From contig JAITYX010000025.1 in the NCBI GenBank assembly GCA_021018815.1, positions 6,820,001 to 6,884,000 on the forward strand: a stretch of DNA of 64,000 nucleotides, in the 5' to 3' direction. The stretch is from Talinum fruticosum. Lineage: Eukaryota > Streptophyta > Magnoliopsida > Caryophyllales > Talinaceae. The translations under genes and the position numbers were made by a program. Positions 45,536 to 56,225 of the stretch are shown here, one piece after another. Within the stretch, counting starts at the first letter, position 1; every line of letters starts with the position of its first letter. The notes beneath the pieces were generated by a model. It was not told the DNA's origin. It ran no database searches and saw only the letters and a list, made by a program, of their open reading frames with translations.

Positions 45536-45984
45536 GCCCTCCTGCAACCAAGACTGGGATTTGTTGGTTGCAACAAATTTTTGGTCATTTTTTAATTAAT
45601 GAGATGCATATGGGTTTATCGAAGTCAGAAAAATTGTTTATTTTAATATACCCATTTTAAAAATAATGGCGGAAACTATATAAAATTTTCTTCATTGAAT
45701 AGAGTTGTGCACGGAATGCTTGTATTTCCTAGAGAATGATGTGCACTTACAAAAAAATCGGCTTGTTTTTTGGGGCGTGAATCTAGGGAACGTGAGCAAC
45801 TTCACGACCACTTTATATATTTTAACATTGACAAAATTTTCTTTTTTTTGGGGGGTCGCGGTTCTAAGTACACCATAATTTATTTATAATGAGGTTGTCA
45901 TTTAAGTTTAAGATATTGTTATTAAATCATATAGGAATGGTCCCATATAATAACTAACACGGCAAATATAAGGTTAATAGATAT
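45536..45984. other. Unassigned spacer between two retroelements
   Basis: AT-rich, no coding sequence. There is a T/G run at 45842-45858. It ends at the TSD copy GTTCC (45985-45989) of the large Tat element. Confidence 0.4.
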
Positions 45985-45989
45985 GTTCC

Positions 45990-46577
45990 TGTTTCCGGAG
46001 AAAATCAAGTTGATGGTGTGGATGTTGATTCGGAGAGAGGAAGGATTTACTGCTCCGATGCCGAGGATGTGGTACGATCGACCCGATTCCACGTGGCGAC
46101 CGCTTGAACTTGCAAAAGGCGAAGCCCCGAGTGGTGGATCCCGGGAACGCCCTCCGACGCTCAAGTTAGTGATTGATTTGATTGAAGGGATCGAGGAAAT
46201 CTTCCTTGATGTGCGTGGGGAATTCCTTAGGAGTTGAGAGGTTTTCGAAAGATGGAAATTCTTGGGATGAGTGTTGAGAGCTTAAGAGCTTGAGAGCTTG
46301 GAAGCTTGAATCTATGATTATGTATAAAAATGAGATTTGTGGAATGTGAACCTCCCCATGGAGTTGGAAAATGATGTGTATTTATAGGGAGATTTTAAAG
46401 GGGTAGAATAATAATTTACCGTGATTTAGGAGAAACTCTAGCCCTAATGGGCTTTGGGCTTTTGCTCGACCCGTTAAAGGTTGGTTAGGGCCGATATCTA
46501 ACTTATCCGACTAGTTAGGCCCGGTTGGCTAGTGATGTGGCGGGTGAGCTGGAACTGTTCGGGAAATACTCGAATCA
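45990..46577 (-). repeat. 3' LTR of the large Tat element
   Basis: 588 bp; the minus strand begins TGATTCGAGTATTTCC and ends CTCCGGAAACA. The TATA box CTCCCTATAAATACA is at 46377-46391. The internal sequence next to it, GTGAGGGGCTAAA, is the likely polypurine tract (46578-46590). Confidence 0.9.
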
Positions 46578-46667
46578 TTTAGCCCCTCACGTTCTACTTA
46601 CATGCCTTCCGAGGTAAGTAGGTGGAATGTGGAGCCCACTCCGCTATGCCTTTATGACCCTAAGTTC

Positions 46668-46679
46668 TTATAAATAGGA
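46668..46679 (+). promoter_or_regulatory. Plus-strand TATA box upstream of a small antisense ORF
   Basis: The plus strand reads GTTCTTATAAATAGGAG, followed by a leader rich in CTTCTTCATTCTTCTCATTT and an ATG at 46748. It lies just inside the 3' LTR and points away from it, opposite to gag-pol transcription. Confidence 0.6.
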
Positions 46680-46747
46680 GGTGAATCTTGAGAAGGATAA
46701 CAAATTTCTACTTCTTCATTCTTCTCATTTCTGTTGCTTTGGAGAAA

Positions 46748-47238
46748 ATGATCGCTGGGGAGCTTCCTATCGAGATATGAGAAGTTGTGCCCTCGCTTCA
46801 ACCGAGCCGAGGCCGAGCAAACAACGATTGAGCATCGCCAGCCATCCTTCGTCGTGGAGGCGTTACGCGGCGTTTCATCAACGACGCTTTGAAGACGGGA
46901 TTAATCAATGATGGTGCGGAGTTTTTTAGGTTGTTTCAAGCTGCACTCGTCCCGAGTGGGTATACTTGAGGCTTGGGTGGAGTGCAATCACGATCGTATC
47001 ATTGAGCTTCAATCGGCGAACCTTAATTCTTCGGCAAACATTACGACGGGAGGAGGAACCGCTCCCAAGCATTAGCTCGTCGTTTGACCCTCCCTTGCAG
47101 AGTGATGAGTCGGTAGATGGCCCTTCTACTCCCTCTTATCATGATCGAAAGGACTTGTCCAAGGAAAAGGGGAGTAGCCTCGCTGCGAAGAAGAAAAGGA
47201 ACCTTCCGGCGGAGAAGAGGAGGAACCTTCCGACATAG
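46748..47238 (+). pseudogene. Small plus-strand ORF of the Tat element, unknown function
   Basis: Reading from ATG 46748: MIAGELPIEI, TGA, EVVPSLQPSRGRANND, TGA, ASPAILRRGGVTRRFINDAL and KTGLINDGAEFFRLFQAALV then PSGYT, TGA, GLGGVQSRSYH, TGA. All four early stops are TGA where CGA would restore Arg, as expected from deamination of methylated CpG. After a frameshift the reading ends LQSDESVDGPSTPSYHD, KEKGSSLAAKKKRNLPAEKR, stop at 47236. The protein would be about 160 residues with a basic, Lys/Arg-rich tail. I recognise no family. It is antisense to gag-pol and collinear with the larger antisense ORF at 49785. An (AATG)n run at 47387-47407 follows in the possible 3' UTR. Confidence 0.45.
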
Positions 47239-47499
47239 AGGAAGAGGAACCTTCGAAGGAGAAGTGAGGTGATGGTTGTTGCTATCCTTTCGTCTCGAGT
47301 ATTGTAACCGTAACGTTGTAGCGTAGTATCTTGAACTTTAGACGTTTTGCTTCTCTTATAATGGCGCGTTGCGCGCTCTTGTCTCAATGAATGAATGAAT
47401 GAATGAAGTTCACTTTGTTAGCTTTACTTTTCTTCGCTCTCCTATCCTGTCGTTGACGCTCTGTTGTGATGAATGATTTTTACTTAGCCCCTTGGGCTT

Positions 47500-47935
47500 A
47501 AAGTGTAATTTTTGCGCGACCTTTCAGCTCTCGGAGGCTTGAAAGTGCTTGAGTATAGATATCTCGCTAGGGAACATCCCACGGAGAATGTGACCTCCTA
47601 ACCTTAAGTTTGGAGTGCGAGTGCCCATGACGGAATAGGTCTTTGCGTGACCTTTCAATTCCCGAAGGTTCGAAAGTACTTAAGTCTCGCCAGGGAACAT
47701 CCCACGGAGAACACAACCTTCTAACCTTAAGTTGAAGTGCGGGTGCCCATGACGAAATGGGTCTTTGAGCGACCTTTCAATTCCCGAAGGTTTGAAAGTG
47801 CGTGAGTCTCGCTAGGGAACATCCCACGGAGAACGCGACCTTCTAACCTTAAGTTAGAAGTGCGGGTGCCCATGACGGAATGGGTCTTTGTGCGACCTTT
47901 CAATTCCCGAAGGTTTGATAGTGCTTGAGATATAG
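47500..47935. repeat. Tandem repeat of about 124 bp, 3.4 copies, in the Tat 3' region
   Basis: Units start near 47519, 47648, 47770 and 47894 with GACCTTTCAATTCCCGAAGG. They contain CTCGC(T/C)AGGGAACATCCCACG, CTAACCTTAAGTT and GTGCCCATGACGGAAT(G/A)GG. Tandem repeats between pol and 3' LTR are a known property of Tat/Ogre elements. Confidence 0.9.
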
Positions 47936-48179
47936 TTTCTTGAAGGGTACCCCTTTATGGGATTAAGAACGCGATTTTCGGCTCCCGGAGGCCAAGTTGT
48001 CGCTGGATGTAAATTGGTTCGAACCCCGAAGGATAGCCCCTTGTTAAGGTAGAGATATAACTTGTTAACCATCGGAGGCTAAGTCGTTGTTTGACAAGCG
48101 TTCGGGCTTTACTGTTTTGTCGTCTGCGATTCTCGCGAAATTGTGTGATTTTTTATTTGATTTTTAAGACCCCCGAACC

Positions 48180-49400
48180 CGACCCCTCGCCCCGACCCCT
48201 CTAACCGTCCCCTAACTACGATCGCTTGCTCTTTCGCGGTCCAACTCTCTCTCTCGGCCCAGCTCTCCTTCGCGCCTGCCCTCTCTCTCTCGGCCCACTC
48301 TCTTCTCTCGGTCTCCTCTTTCTCCCGCGGCCTGCTCTTCCATTGGGCCTGCCCTCCCTCTTGGCTCGGCTTCTCTCTCGGCCCACTCCTCTCCCTCGGC
48401 CCAATCCTCTCTCTCTTTCTCTCTCCGGCCTAAACTTCAAACCCTCTCCTCTATCATTCGCTCTCGCCTCCCTATCCTCTCGCTTGCTATTGCATTCACC
48501 TGCCGCCCTAGCAGCCGCTGAACCCAGGTAACTCCTCATCTCTTCGCTCGCTCGCCACCATTTGGCGTCCCCTTCATCCCCGGACCGACCCCTCCCCGAC
48601 CCCGGAGCGACCCTCCTCTCCCCGGGACCCCCTCCCTTATACTCTCGTGCACTCCCCTTCTCGGCCCGCTGTTCTCACTGCTGCTACCCCTCCCCGTTGC
48701 ACCCAGCTAGCCCCCACCCCTAGGCCGAGCCCTAGGATCGACCTCCGGGCCGAGCGCTCACCCTCACTCTCTCGGCCTCTCTCGCGTACTCTCTCTCTCT
48801 CGTCGCTTGCTCTGTTTCGCTCTCGCTCGGCTGCACCTTCGGACCCCCAACCCAGCTGCTCCCAACCCCGAGCACCGACCCTCGGATCGACCCCGGAACC
48901 GAGTCCTCCAATCGAGTCTTTCCCCGCTCACGCAGACTCTCTCTCGTATGCTCTCTCACTTGCGGGCCCCTCCCTTTCGGCTCTCCGCTCGGACCCGGCT
49001 CCTCCCGGACCGACCCCTTCCCCAGACCCCGAGACCGACCCTTTGGACGGACCCCTCGACCCGAGTCCTATCCCTCACCCTCTCGCCCTCTTGCCCTCTC
49101 GCACTCGTACGCTCTCTCTCGCTCTCGCGCACACTCTCTCGGCTCCTCACGCGGACTCCCTCTCCCTCACCTCTCTGCTTGAACCCAGCCCCTTTATGAA
49201 CCGACCCTTCCCCCGACCCCGAGACCGACCCTCGACCCGAGTCCTCCCCTCACTCTCTCGCCCTCTTACTCACGCTCACTTCTCTTTCTTGGCCTCTCAC
49301 CCGCCCACTTGGGCCCAGCTGTCCCTCTCCCCACGGACCCCGGATTGAACCCCGGACCGACCCCCGGACCAGAGCCCCCCGAACCCTAGCCCTACCGAAC
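48180..49400 (+). promoter_or_regulatory. CT/CCG-rich region upstream of the antisense ORF
   Basis: About 1.2 kb rich in CTCTCTCTCGGCCC, CCCGACCC and CCTC motifs on the plus strand. Two long open frames (48226-48531, 48647-49348) encode only Ser/Pro/Arg/Leu low complexity and are judged non-coding. The position upstream of telo-box motifs, a TATA-like box (TTTATATAAC at 49596-49605) and the antisense ORF suggests a promoter/leader role. That is an inference. Confidence 0.5.
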
Positions 49401-49404
49401 CCCC

Positions 49405-49446
49405 CAAAACACCCAAAAACCCTAAAAACCCTAACCCTAACCCTAG
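49405..49446 (+). promoter_or_regulatory. Telo-box cluster (AACCCTAA)
   Basis: AAAAACCCTAAAAACCCTAA and CCCTAACCCTAG occur in direct succession about 150 bp upstream of the TATA-like box. Telo-boxes of the AAACCCTAA type occur in promoters of many plant housekeeping genes. It is too short for a telomere remnant. Confidence 0.55.
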
Positions 49447-49784
49447 TTTTTTAATTTTTAATTTTTATTTGATTTTTGTTTGAGCGGGAAATCCGAAATT
49501 TGTTAATTCGAATTTTGAATTTCGAATTTTTAAATTCGGTCTTGTGCGAGGAGACAGTATCGACTTAAGCTGATTCTAACCGATCGGGAGTGAGCTTTAT
49601 ATAACTCTGCCTCTTGGTGCTTTTTTTCATTACCCACAAAATAAATCTCGAAGTAAGAGAGAGCACTTGGAAGGAGCCTTTGAGCTAGATTCCAACATTC
49701 ATCATCTTCATTGAATTTTTGAGGTATATCTTCGAATCACCCTCTTGTAGTTTGAATATTTAAGTAAATGCATGCCTTAGAATA

Positions 49785-52380
49785 ATGGGTAGATCCAAGG
49801 ATACCATTGCGGACCAGCATGATAGTTTGTCAAGCAATTGTGCCTCAAGTAGAGACTTGCCGTGCCCTGTGGATGGGTGTTGTAGTGAGGGCGTTGTAGG
49901 TAGGGAGTCTCTAGGAGTTGTTGCGTCTGCCGACTTAGAGGTTTCTGCGAACCTTGATAGTCATTCCGGCACAGCTCATTGTGAGCTATTTGTGGCTAGT
50001 CGCGCGTCGTGGTGGCAAGTTCTTGTGCCTAGCGCGATTGCGAAGGCCATCCCCTGGCCACGCCACGTGCGACTTCGCATTCCTTTTATGAAAGGTCCCC
50101 TACTCCTAGTCTCAATAGTTGTTACGGGGAGGTGGTTACTGTTGGGAGGCTAAGAGGAGTCATGGTCTCGAGGACAAGTGACATTTACGGGTTGCACCTT
50201 GCAGGATTCCAGTAACGGGGTTATGGCTAGGCTTAAGACTACCTGTCGGCTCAAGACCATGGATGAGCTTGTGCGGGATGGGTATTCTAGAGGTAATTCC
50301 TCACCCTTAGATATTTCGTTAGATAATGAGGCCACCTCATCTTTTATGCCACTTAAGGGGGCGAATGACTTAGTCGAGTCGTTGCTCGAGAGGTAGGACC
50401 CTAGTGACGGTCCGGGTTCTCACTTTATCGCCCGCACTTTGCGAGTGAAATGGTACAGGACTCGGGGCTCTTTGGTCATTATTGCATCCCCGATAGTTAT
50501 AAGATTCTGGTCCCGTTGGAGCGGGACACGGTTAAGTCGCCCCTCCAGGGTGCCGCACTTTTATAAAGCGGTGCTCGATAGTGGGGTGCGGTTTCCACTC
50601 CATCCTTTAGTTGTATCAATATGCAATAAGTTCAACTTGGCCCCGACCCGCATTGTTCCCAATTCGTAGCGCTCGATTTGTTCGTTCATTACCACTTGTG
50701 AAATAAAGGGCCTCCCTTGTAACTTAGAAACGTTCACCCTCCTCCACGACCTTTAGAAGAGCACCTCGTTAGATGGCGAACGAGAGTGGTATAGCTTCCC
50801 AAATAAGAGGGATACATAAGCGCCTTAGGTAGGGCATCCTCAATCCATAAGTGGAAGTATGAGTTTCTCTTTGTAGAGAAGTTGGACGGGGAGTGGGATG
50901 TTCCTATTTAGAGTGAGGAGGAGGAAGTCGTCAAGATGCCTGGTTCTCGCCGCGCGGTTTATCGTTTTGAGGTATACTCCGTAGCGGAGTATTCTCGCAC
51001 TCGAGAAGTACCCCATCCTGTGAGGGCGGGAAAGAAAGAGAAGTTTCCTTCCAACTGGCTTTCCAAGAGGGAGTACTTCAAGAAAAACTTGTTCCTCGTC
51101 GCCGCTGGGTTGGCTCTAGATTCAAAACTTCCACGAGGTACTTATTCCACCTCATACTTGTTTTTGTTCATGTTCGAACCGACTGACTTTGGTTTGTTTT
51201 CTTTAGATCAAGCGAGGGCTCTCTGTCCAAAGCCATGGCCCGAAACTCTTCGTACGCACGGGGTCACGGGATAGGTACCCTCTCCCCAAGGCAAGGATGC
51301 CGCGAGAGAGGCAAGAAAGGGAAGCCTCGGAGCCGCACCCTTCGACTGTCACCTGTCCCGACTATCGGTTTTGTCAAGGGGAGCAACAATAGGCCTCCCG
51401 TAGTAAGCCTTACGTCCTTTGTCATATCATTTGCTGAATTCGTGCTAACATTGCCTCTTTGCAACAGCCTTGTCCTTTTCTTGCTGAGAAGAGTCAAGCG
51501 GCGCCCGCTTTAGCATCGGGATGGGGAGGGGCGGTTGGTGAGGGGATCGTCTACCTCGAGCAAATGCTCGAGGGATGCTTCAGACCTTTCCTCCCCGAGG
51601 GAATGTTTCCGACTCGAGGGGCAAGGAGATATGTCTAGGTCTCCAACCTCGCCGTTTCTCGAGTGCCGACCCGGATACCAAGGCTATCATGGCGGGTGAC
51701 CTCCTGAAGGCATATGGTGACACTCTTCGAGAGGATGTCGCTTCTCCCGTCTCTACCGAGTCGGTGACCATGGCCGAGGTAAAGAGCAACCCTCTTTATA
51801 CCTTTGTTTTCTTTACCTTTCGGGTTTTAATTCTTTTATTCCCCGAGGCTCTTATCGGGGTAATGGAGGCTATAGAGTCCCGGCCTTCCTCCTCGGATCT
51901 TCAAAAGGAGGTATCTTCTCTTCGAGTTCCTTGAAGAAGCTCTCCAAGGAGAAGAAGGAAGGAGCGAGACCATTTCCAAGGGAAATGAGCAAGGCGAAGG
52001 CTCAGCTGGGGCTTCCCGGGGAAAGAGCAAGACTTAAAGATTCAACTGGAGGTCGCTCAAGGGAAAGAGCGAGATCTCAAGGCTTGTGTCGGAGTTGCGC
52101 GCGAGAAGGCGAGTAGGCTGGAGGTTGTGCTTCGGTGCCGCGCAGAGATTGATGCCACAGCGAGGATACATCTCTCGGGAAGCTCCTTGTGGCGGTCTAC
52201 CTAGCCCTGGGTGAGGAAGCGGAGGGGCTAGAGCAATGGCTGGCCTATGCCTCTATCCTTTACTCCGAGGCCTTTGCCTCCCGATCGATTCTCCGACCGA
52301 GAGCACCCCGAGGACGGTGAGATTCCCACCGAGGAGAGAGCCGATGGTCGTGTCGGGGACGACCCCGAGGACTAGCTTCC
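49785..52380 (+). pseudogene. Tat antisense ORF (aORF), putative plant transposon-protein domain
   Basis: The start is MGRSKDTIADQHDSLSSNCA (49785), acidic and Ser-rich. The conserved core, across frameshifts, reads HFIARTLRVKWYRTR (about 50425-50465), IPDSYKILVPLERDTVKSPL and QGAALF (about 50487-50565), FYKAVLDSGVRFPLHPLVVS, ICNKFNLAPTRIVPNSW (50561-50672), SSIHKWKYEFLFVEKLDGEW (about 50838-50897) and FEVYSVAEYSRTREVP (50966-51013). These match the plant-retroelement ORF with the LRLPLHPF and LAPxQLxPNSW signature. The second half is charged and coiled-coil-like (KKLSKEKKEGARP, about 51931) and ends near 52375. The function is unknown in the family. It is transcribed opposite to gag-pol; stops and shifts inactivate this copy. 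Confidence 0.75.
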
Positions 52381-53270
52381 CTTCTTTTTCATTTTTCCTA
52401 ACCCTTCTAAGACTGATTTTGATGGCTTGCATGGCATGTATTTTTGAATGGCACTGTGTGTCATATGACTTGATACTTTGCTACTTTGGATTCGTTTTGC
52501 TTTGAACTTTGATCTTCGGCTGATCCTTGTTTGATGCTTGTTTGGATGCTTACTTGCCTTGTTGTTTCTTTTGGTTGTTGCCGATTTTTCTTGCCGTTTT
52601 TGGGTATATGATCATCTTTTTACTTTGGCAATTTTTGGCTGTCTTAGGGGATTGCATTAGCCCCGGTGCTGCCCCAAAATCGGTACAAGCAAAACATACA
52701 TTAATAGAAGTTAACAATGTAGTTGACGTAGGGGTAGCGAGTAGCCCCTACCCTTTCTTCTAACTTTAACAAAGTTAAGAAAATACAACGAGAGGGACCG
52801 AGAGGTTGGGAGCTCTAGGGGTTTGTATTAGCCCCTATTCATGCCCCCAACTTCGGCAAAGGTAAAATATACGAAGGAAGAGATCGAGAGTTTGGTTGCT
52901 TTAAGGGATCGTATTAGCCCCTATTCATGCTCCCAAAACCGACTTAAAATAAGACATGAGGCATAAAGTTACGGAAAATTTGCTCATTGTATTAACATAG
53001 AAGATCAAAGTCCATTACAAAAGAGAGGAATGTGTGCCCCAGTTCATCGCTTTCGGAAAAGTCGCGTCAATTGTGGCTGATTCCTTTACAACATTTTCGG
53101 GACTTGGGCTGGGTGGGTCTTTAAAGAAAGGCCCCCATGCCGGTCAATGAGCTTGTACTTGTTTACAAAAGGCGCTTCCTAGTACTTAGATGAAGTGCTT
53201 CTTTAAGTTGCTACTATGCCATGCTCGGGAATGTTTGTTCCTTCGAGGGTAGCCAATCTGTAGGTCCCCG
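52381..53270 (-). other. Noncoding region after integrase, with hairpin and direct repeats
   Basis: No coding sequence. A perfect-stem hairpin, CTAACTTTAACAAAGTTAAG, lies at 52760-52779. GTATTAGCCCCTATTCATGC occurs twice (about 52827 and 52910). Both features recur in Tat copy 1 near 40885-40965. This may be the converging 3' UTR of gag-pol (minus) and of the antisense ORF (plus). Confidence 0.6.
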
Positions 53271-53276
53271 GGCGGA

Positions 53277-54625
53277 CTACCTCATGAATGATGTATGATC
53301 CTTCCCGGTTATCGTGAGCTTGCCGTGCTCCGCCACCTTTCCTACGGCTTCGGTTTTCCTTAAAACCAGGTCATCGACTTTAAAATATCTTCCCTTCACC
53401 CTCCTGTTGTAGGCTCTTGCCATTTTTAGTTTGGTTATGGCCTCACGGAGATAGCTATCTCCTCGAACCATCGGGAACAAGTCGAGGGCCTACCGGAGGG
53501 CCACGTTGTTAGACTCCTCCTAAAAGGTTGTGAGGCGGGGGTGTGAAGGGCCACTTCGACCGGGAGCACGGCTTCAAATCCATACACTAGCATGAAGGGC
53601 GTTTCTCCGGTGGTCGACTTCTCTGTGGTCCTAATTAACCACAAGACGACCGGCAACTCATCCGCCCATTTTCCTTTAGCATCGTCTAGCCTTTTCTTAA
53701 GGTCGTTAAGTATGACCTTGTTGGTCGACTCGGCTTGGCCGTTGGTGCGGGGACGAGCCACGGCCGTGAAGCGGGCTTGGCAACCATATTGGGCGAGGTA
53801 ATATCGCACCTTGTCGGTGTCGAATTGTCATCCATTGTCAAACATCATTGCCCTAAGGACGCCAAACCGGGTGATTATGCTCTTCTAGATGAATTTGCGC
53901 ACTTCCTTTTCGGTGATCGAGGCTACGGCTTCCGCCTCTATCCACTTAGTGAAATAGTGCACAACTACGAACAAGTACTTGCGTTGACCCGTGGCTTTCG
54001 GAAATGGACCAAGGATATCCATCCCTCATTTTGCAAAAGGAAGGGGTGACTGGATAGGAGTTAGCTCGGTAGGAGGGCACTTTGGCACGGGAGCAAATTT
54101 TTGGCATTTGTCACATCTCCTCACCAAGTCCATTGAATCTTCTCGTAAGGACGACCAATAATAGCCGGTCCGTAGAGCATTTGCTTGCCAATGCCCTTCC
54201 GCCTATGTGCGACCTACATACTCCTTCATGAATTTCTTCGAGTATTTTCTAACCCATTTCCGGCGGTACACAACGAAGCAAGGGTTGGGAGTGCGCCTTC
54301 TTGTAGAGTGCTTCGTCATAGTAAACAAACCATTCTGCTCTCTTCTTGACATGCTCCGCTTCTTTTTTGTCTTGTGGAAGTTCCCCCTTTGATAGGTAGT
54401 TAATAAGGGGATCCATCCAAGTGTTGATCCTGTCTAGCCACATGGTTTCTTTGACATCGATACTTCGCTCTCCGAGTATCTCCCATTGGATCTTTTTGGT
54501 TGCCCGTCGGCCGAGGAGCTGGCGAGTTTGGAGAGGGCACCGGCTTGTCCGTTCTCCGAGCGGGGTACATGTAGGATTTCGAAGTGTTGGAGTCGTCCCG
54601 CTGCTTCTTTGACCTTTTGACAATA
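53277..54625 (-). pseudogene. Tat integrase remnant
   Basis: Minus-strand reading in order: MWLDRINTWMDPLINYLSKG and LPQDKKEAEHVKKRAEWFVY (54460-54340), then VHEGVCRSHIGG and RCDKCQKFA (zinc-binding HHCC region, about 54200-54090). WGMDILGPFPKATGQRKYLF and VVVHYFTKWIEAEAVA follow (first Asp, about 54030-53930), then MMFDNG (second Asp, about 53845). The DDE Glu region is FTAVARPRTNGQAEST (about 53770-53720) and WADELPVVLWLIRTT (about 53670). The end is TPFMLVYGFEAVLPVEV and, past a break, KARAYNRRVKGRYFKVDDLV-like (53430-53350). Integrase would insert cDNA into host DNA; stops and shifts disrupt it. Confidence 0.85.
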
Positions 54626-55067
54626 CGCTATCATGTCCTCATCCCGTGCCTCGTATTTTCCATTCAGCTGGGAGACTACAAGCTGGGAATCGGAGTAGGC
54701 TTTTACGGAGCTCGCTCTCGCTGCATGACAGAGGTCTATACCTGCTAGGAGGGCCTCGTATTCGGCTCGTTGTTGGAAGCTTTGAACACGAATTTGAGCG
54801 CGTGTTCGTATTGTTCCCCGTTGGCGAAGTGACGACTAACCCCGTCCCACTCCCGTCTTTGGTTGCTTGAACCATCTACGTAGAGGGTCCAACATTCATC
54901 TTCGGATGGTACGGGCTGGTTTGGGTGTGCCATTCTGCTATGAAATCCGCCAATGCTTGTGCTTTGATAACTCTTCGGGGTTCGAACTCTAGGCCATACG
55001 GGGTCGGCTCGACGACCCACTTTAGCATTCTTCCAGAGCTTTCAAACTTCCGCAACACGTTCCTCAA
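54430..55067 (-). pseudogene. Second (archaeal-type) RNase H of the Tat element
   Basis: The reading starts with a linker, KWVVEPTPYGLEFEPRR and ALADFIAEW. The RNase H follows: WTLYVDGSSNQ (first Asp), FVFKASNNEAEYEALLAGID (Glu, across a frameshift near 54765) and SVKAYSDSQLVVSQLNGKYE (Asp, about 54700-54640). The tail is EILHVPRSENGQAGALSKLA (54575-54517). A second RNase H after the first one distinguishes Tat-clade elements from most Gypsy lineages. Confidence 0.8.
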
Positions 55068-55070
55068 GGG

Positions 55071-55500
55071 TTAGTCGGTAAGGACCGTCACTTTGTATGC
55101 CTCAAAGTAAGGCCACAACTTTCTACTGGCCAAGATGAGGGCATATGCGAATTTCTCGATCACGAGGCTAGCGAAACTCGAGCCCGTGAGTGCATGGCCG
55201 ACGTAATACACGGTATTTGCTCGTTCTTTCGCTCCACGAGGAGGACTGTGCTTATTGCTTGATCCGAGATGGTGAGGTAAATGAGTAGGGGCTCCCCGAA
55301 GTGGGATTGGCAATTTTGGAAGTTGGGCCAGGTATGCTTTCGGTTGGGAGAATGCTTCTTTCGCTTTAGGATCCCACTCAAACTTTGCTCTTTTCTTGAG
55401 CACCTTGAAGAAAAGCGGGCATTTATCTGCAGACCTTGCCATGAATCATCCTAGGGTGGCTATGCACCTGTTAGCTTCTAAACCTCCTTGATGGACCTAG
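55071..55500 (-). pseudogene. First RNase H and connection domain of the Tat element
   Basis: The minus frame 55442-55071 reads CPLFFKVLKKRAKFEWDPKA, KEAFSQPKAYLAQLP, then NTVYYVGHALTG, IEKFAYALILASRKLWPYFE and AYKVTVLTD. This is the Gypsy RNase H (palm extension plus YYVG, Y-EK-A-A, L-Y-VTVLTD). One frame is clean here. Confidence 0.85.
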
Positions 55501-56225
55501 GGGACTTCATGTTGAGCACGGCTTTCACTTTGTCGGGATTTGCTTCTATCCCTCTATGGTTGATCATGAAGCCTAAGAATTTTCTAGCCTTGACTCCGAA
55601 TGTGCATTTTTAGGATTCGACTTCATCCCGTACCTTCGTAGGACTTCAAACGTCCTTCGGAGGTTGGAAACGTGATCGATGTCCTGTTTGCTCTTAACGA
55701 TCATGTCGTCCACATATATCTCCATAGTCTTCCCAATGAGGTGGGCAAAGACCATGTTGACTAACCTTTGGTAGGTGGCTCCAGCGTTTTTCGATCCGAA
55801 GGCAATACATTGTAGCAATATAGCCCTTGGTCGGTGATGAAGGTCTGTTCTTTCTGTTCTTCTTTGCATAACGGTATTTGATGGTACCACGAAAAAGCAT
55901 CCATGAAGCCGAGGAGGGCGTGGCCTGCCATGGCATCGATGAGTTTGTCAATTTTTGGCAAAGGATAGCTGTCTTTTGGGCACGCTTTGTTGAGGTCGGT
56001 GAAGTCGACGCACATTCTCCATGTACTTGTTCGACTTTTTCACCAGGACGACATTGGCGATCCACTCGGGGTATTGGCATTGGTCCAAAGGCGAAGGCAT
56101 CTTTGTACTCTCTTAAGAGTCGGACAAGGCCGTCTTTGATCCCTTTGCGGAGGTTCCTGCCCACTTGTATGGAACGATCGGGGCAAGTTTCCTTTAAGGG
56201 GATGAGTTCGACATCTTCTTAAGGT
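55500..56225 (-). pseudogene. Reverse transcriptase of the Tat element
   Basis: Blocks: MCVDFTDLNKACPKDSYPLP (56015-55956), KIDKLIDAMAGHALLGFMDA and FSWYHQIPLCKEEQKEQTFI (the FMDAFS Asp block), FGSKNAGATYQRLVNMVF, and EIYVDDMIVKSKQ (about 55720-55682) with both catalytic Asp residues. Frame changes occur at about 55850 and upstream near 56030. The enzyme copies element RNA into cDNA. Confidence 0.88.

Noticed and set aside
45990..46577. Pairing the LTR at 45990 with the plus-strand Tat copy at 37471 as one element
   Set aside because: The orientation is opposite and the GTTCC duplication pairs 45990 with 59422.
48226..49348. Two long plus open frames (101 and 233 residues) in CT/CCG-rich DNA
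   Set aside because: The composition is only Ser, Pro, Arg and Leu from low-complexity DNA, equally open in other frames, with no homology; better read as a leader or promoter tract.
49405..49446. Interstitial telomere remnant (CCCTAACCCTAA)
   Set aside because: There are only a few partial units and the spacing is mixed; the telo-box interpretation upstream of an ORF is simpler.
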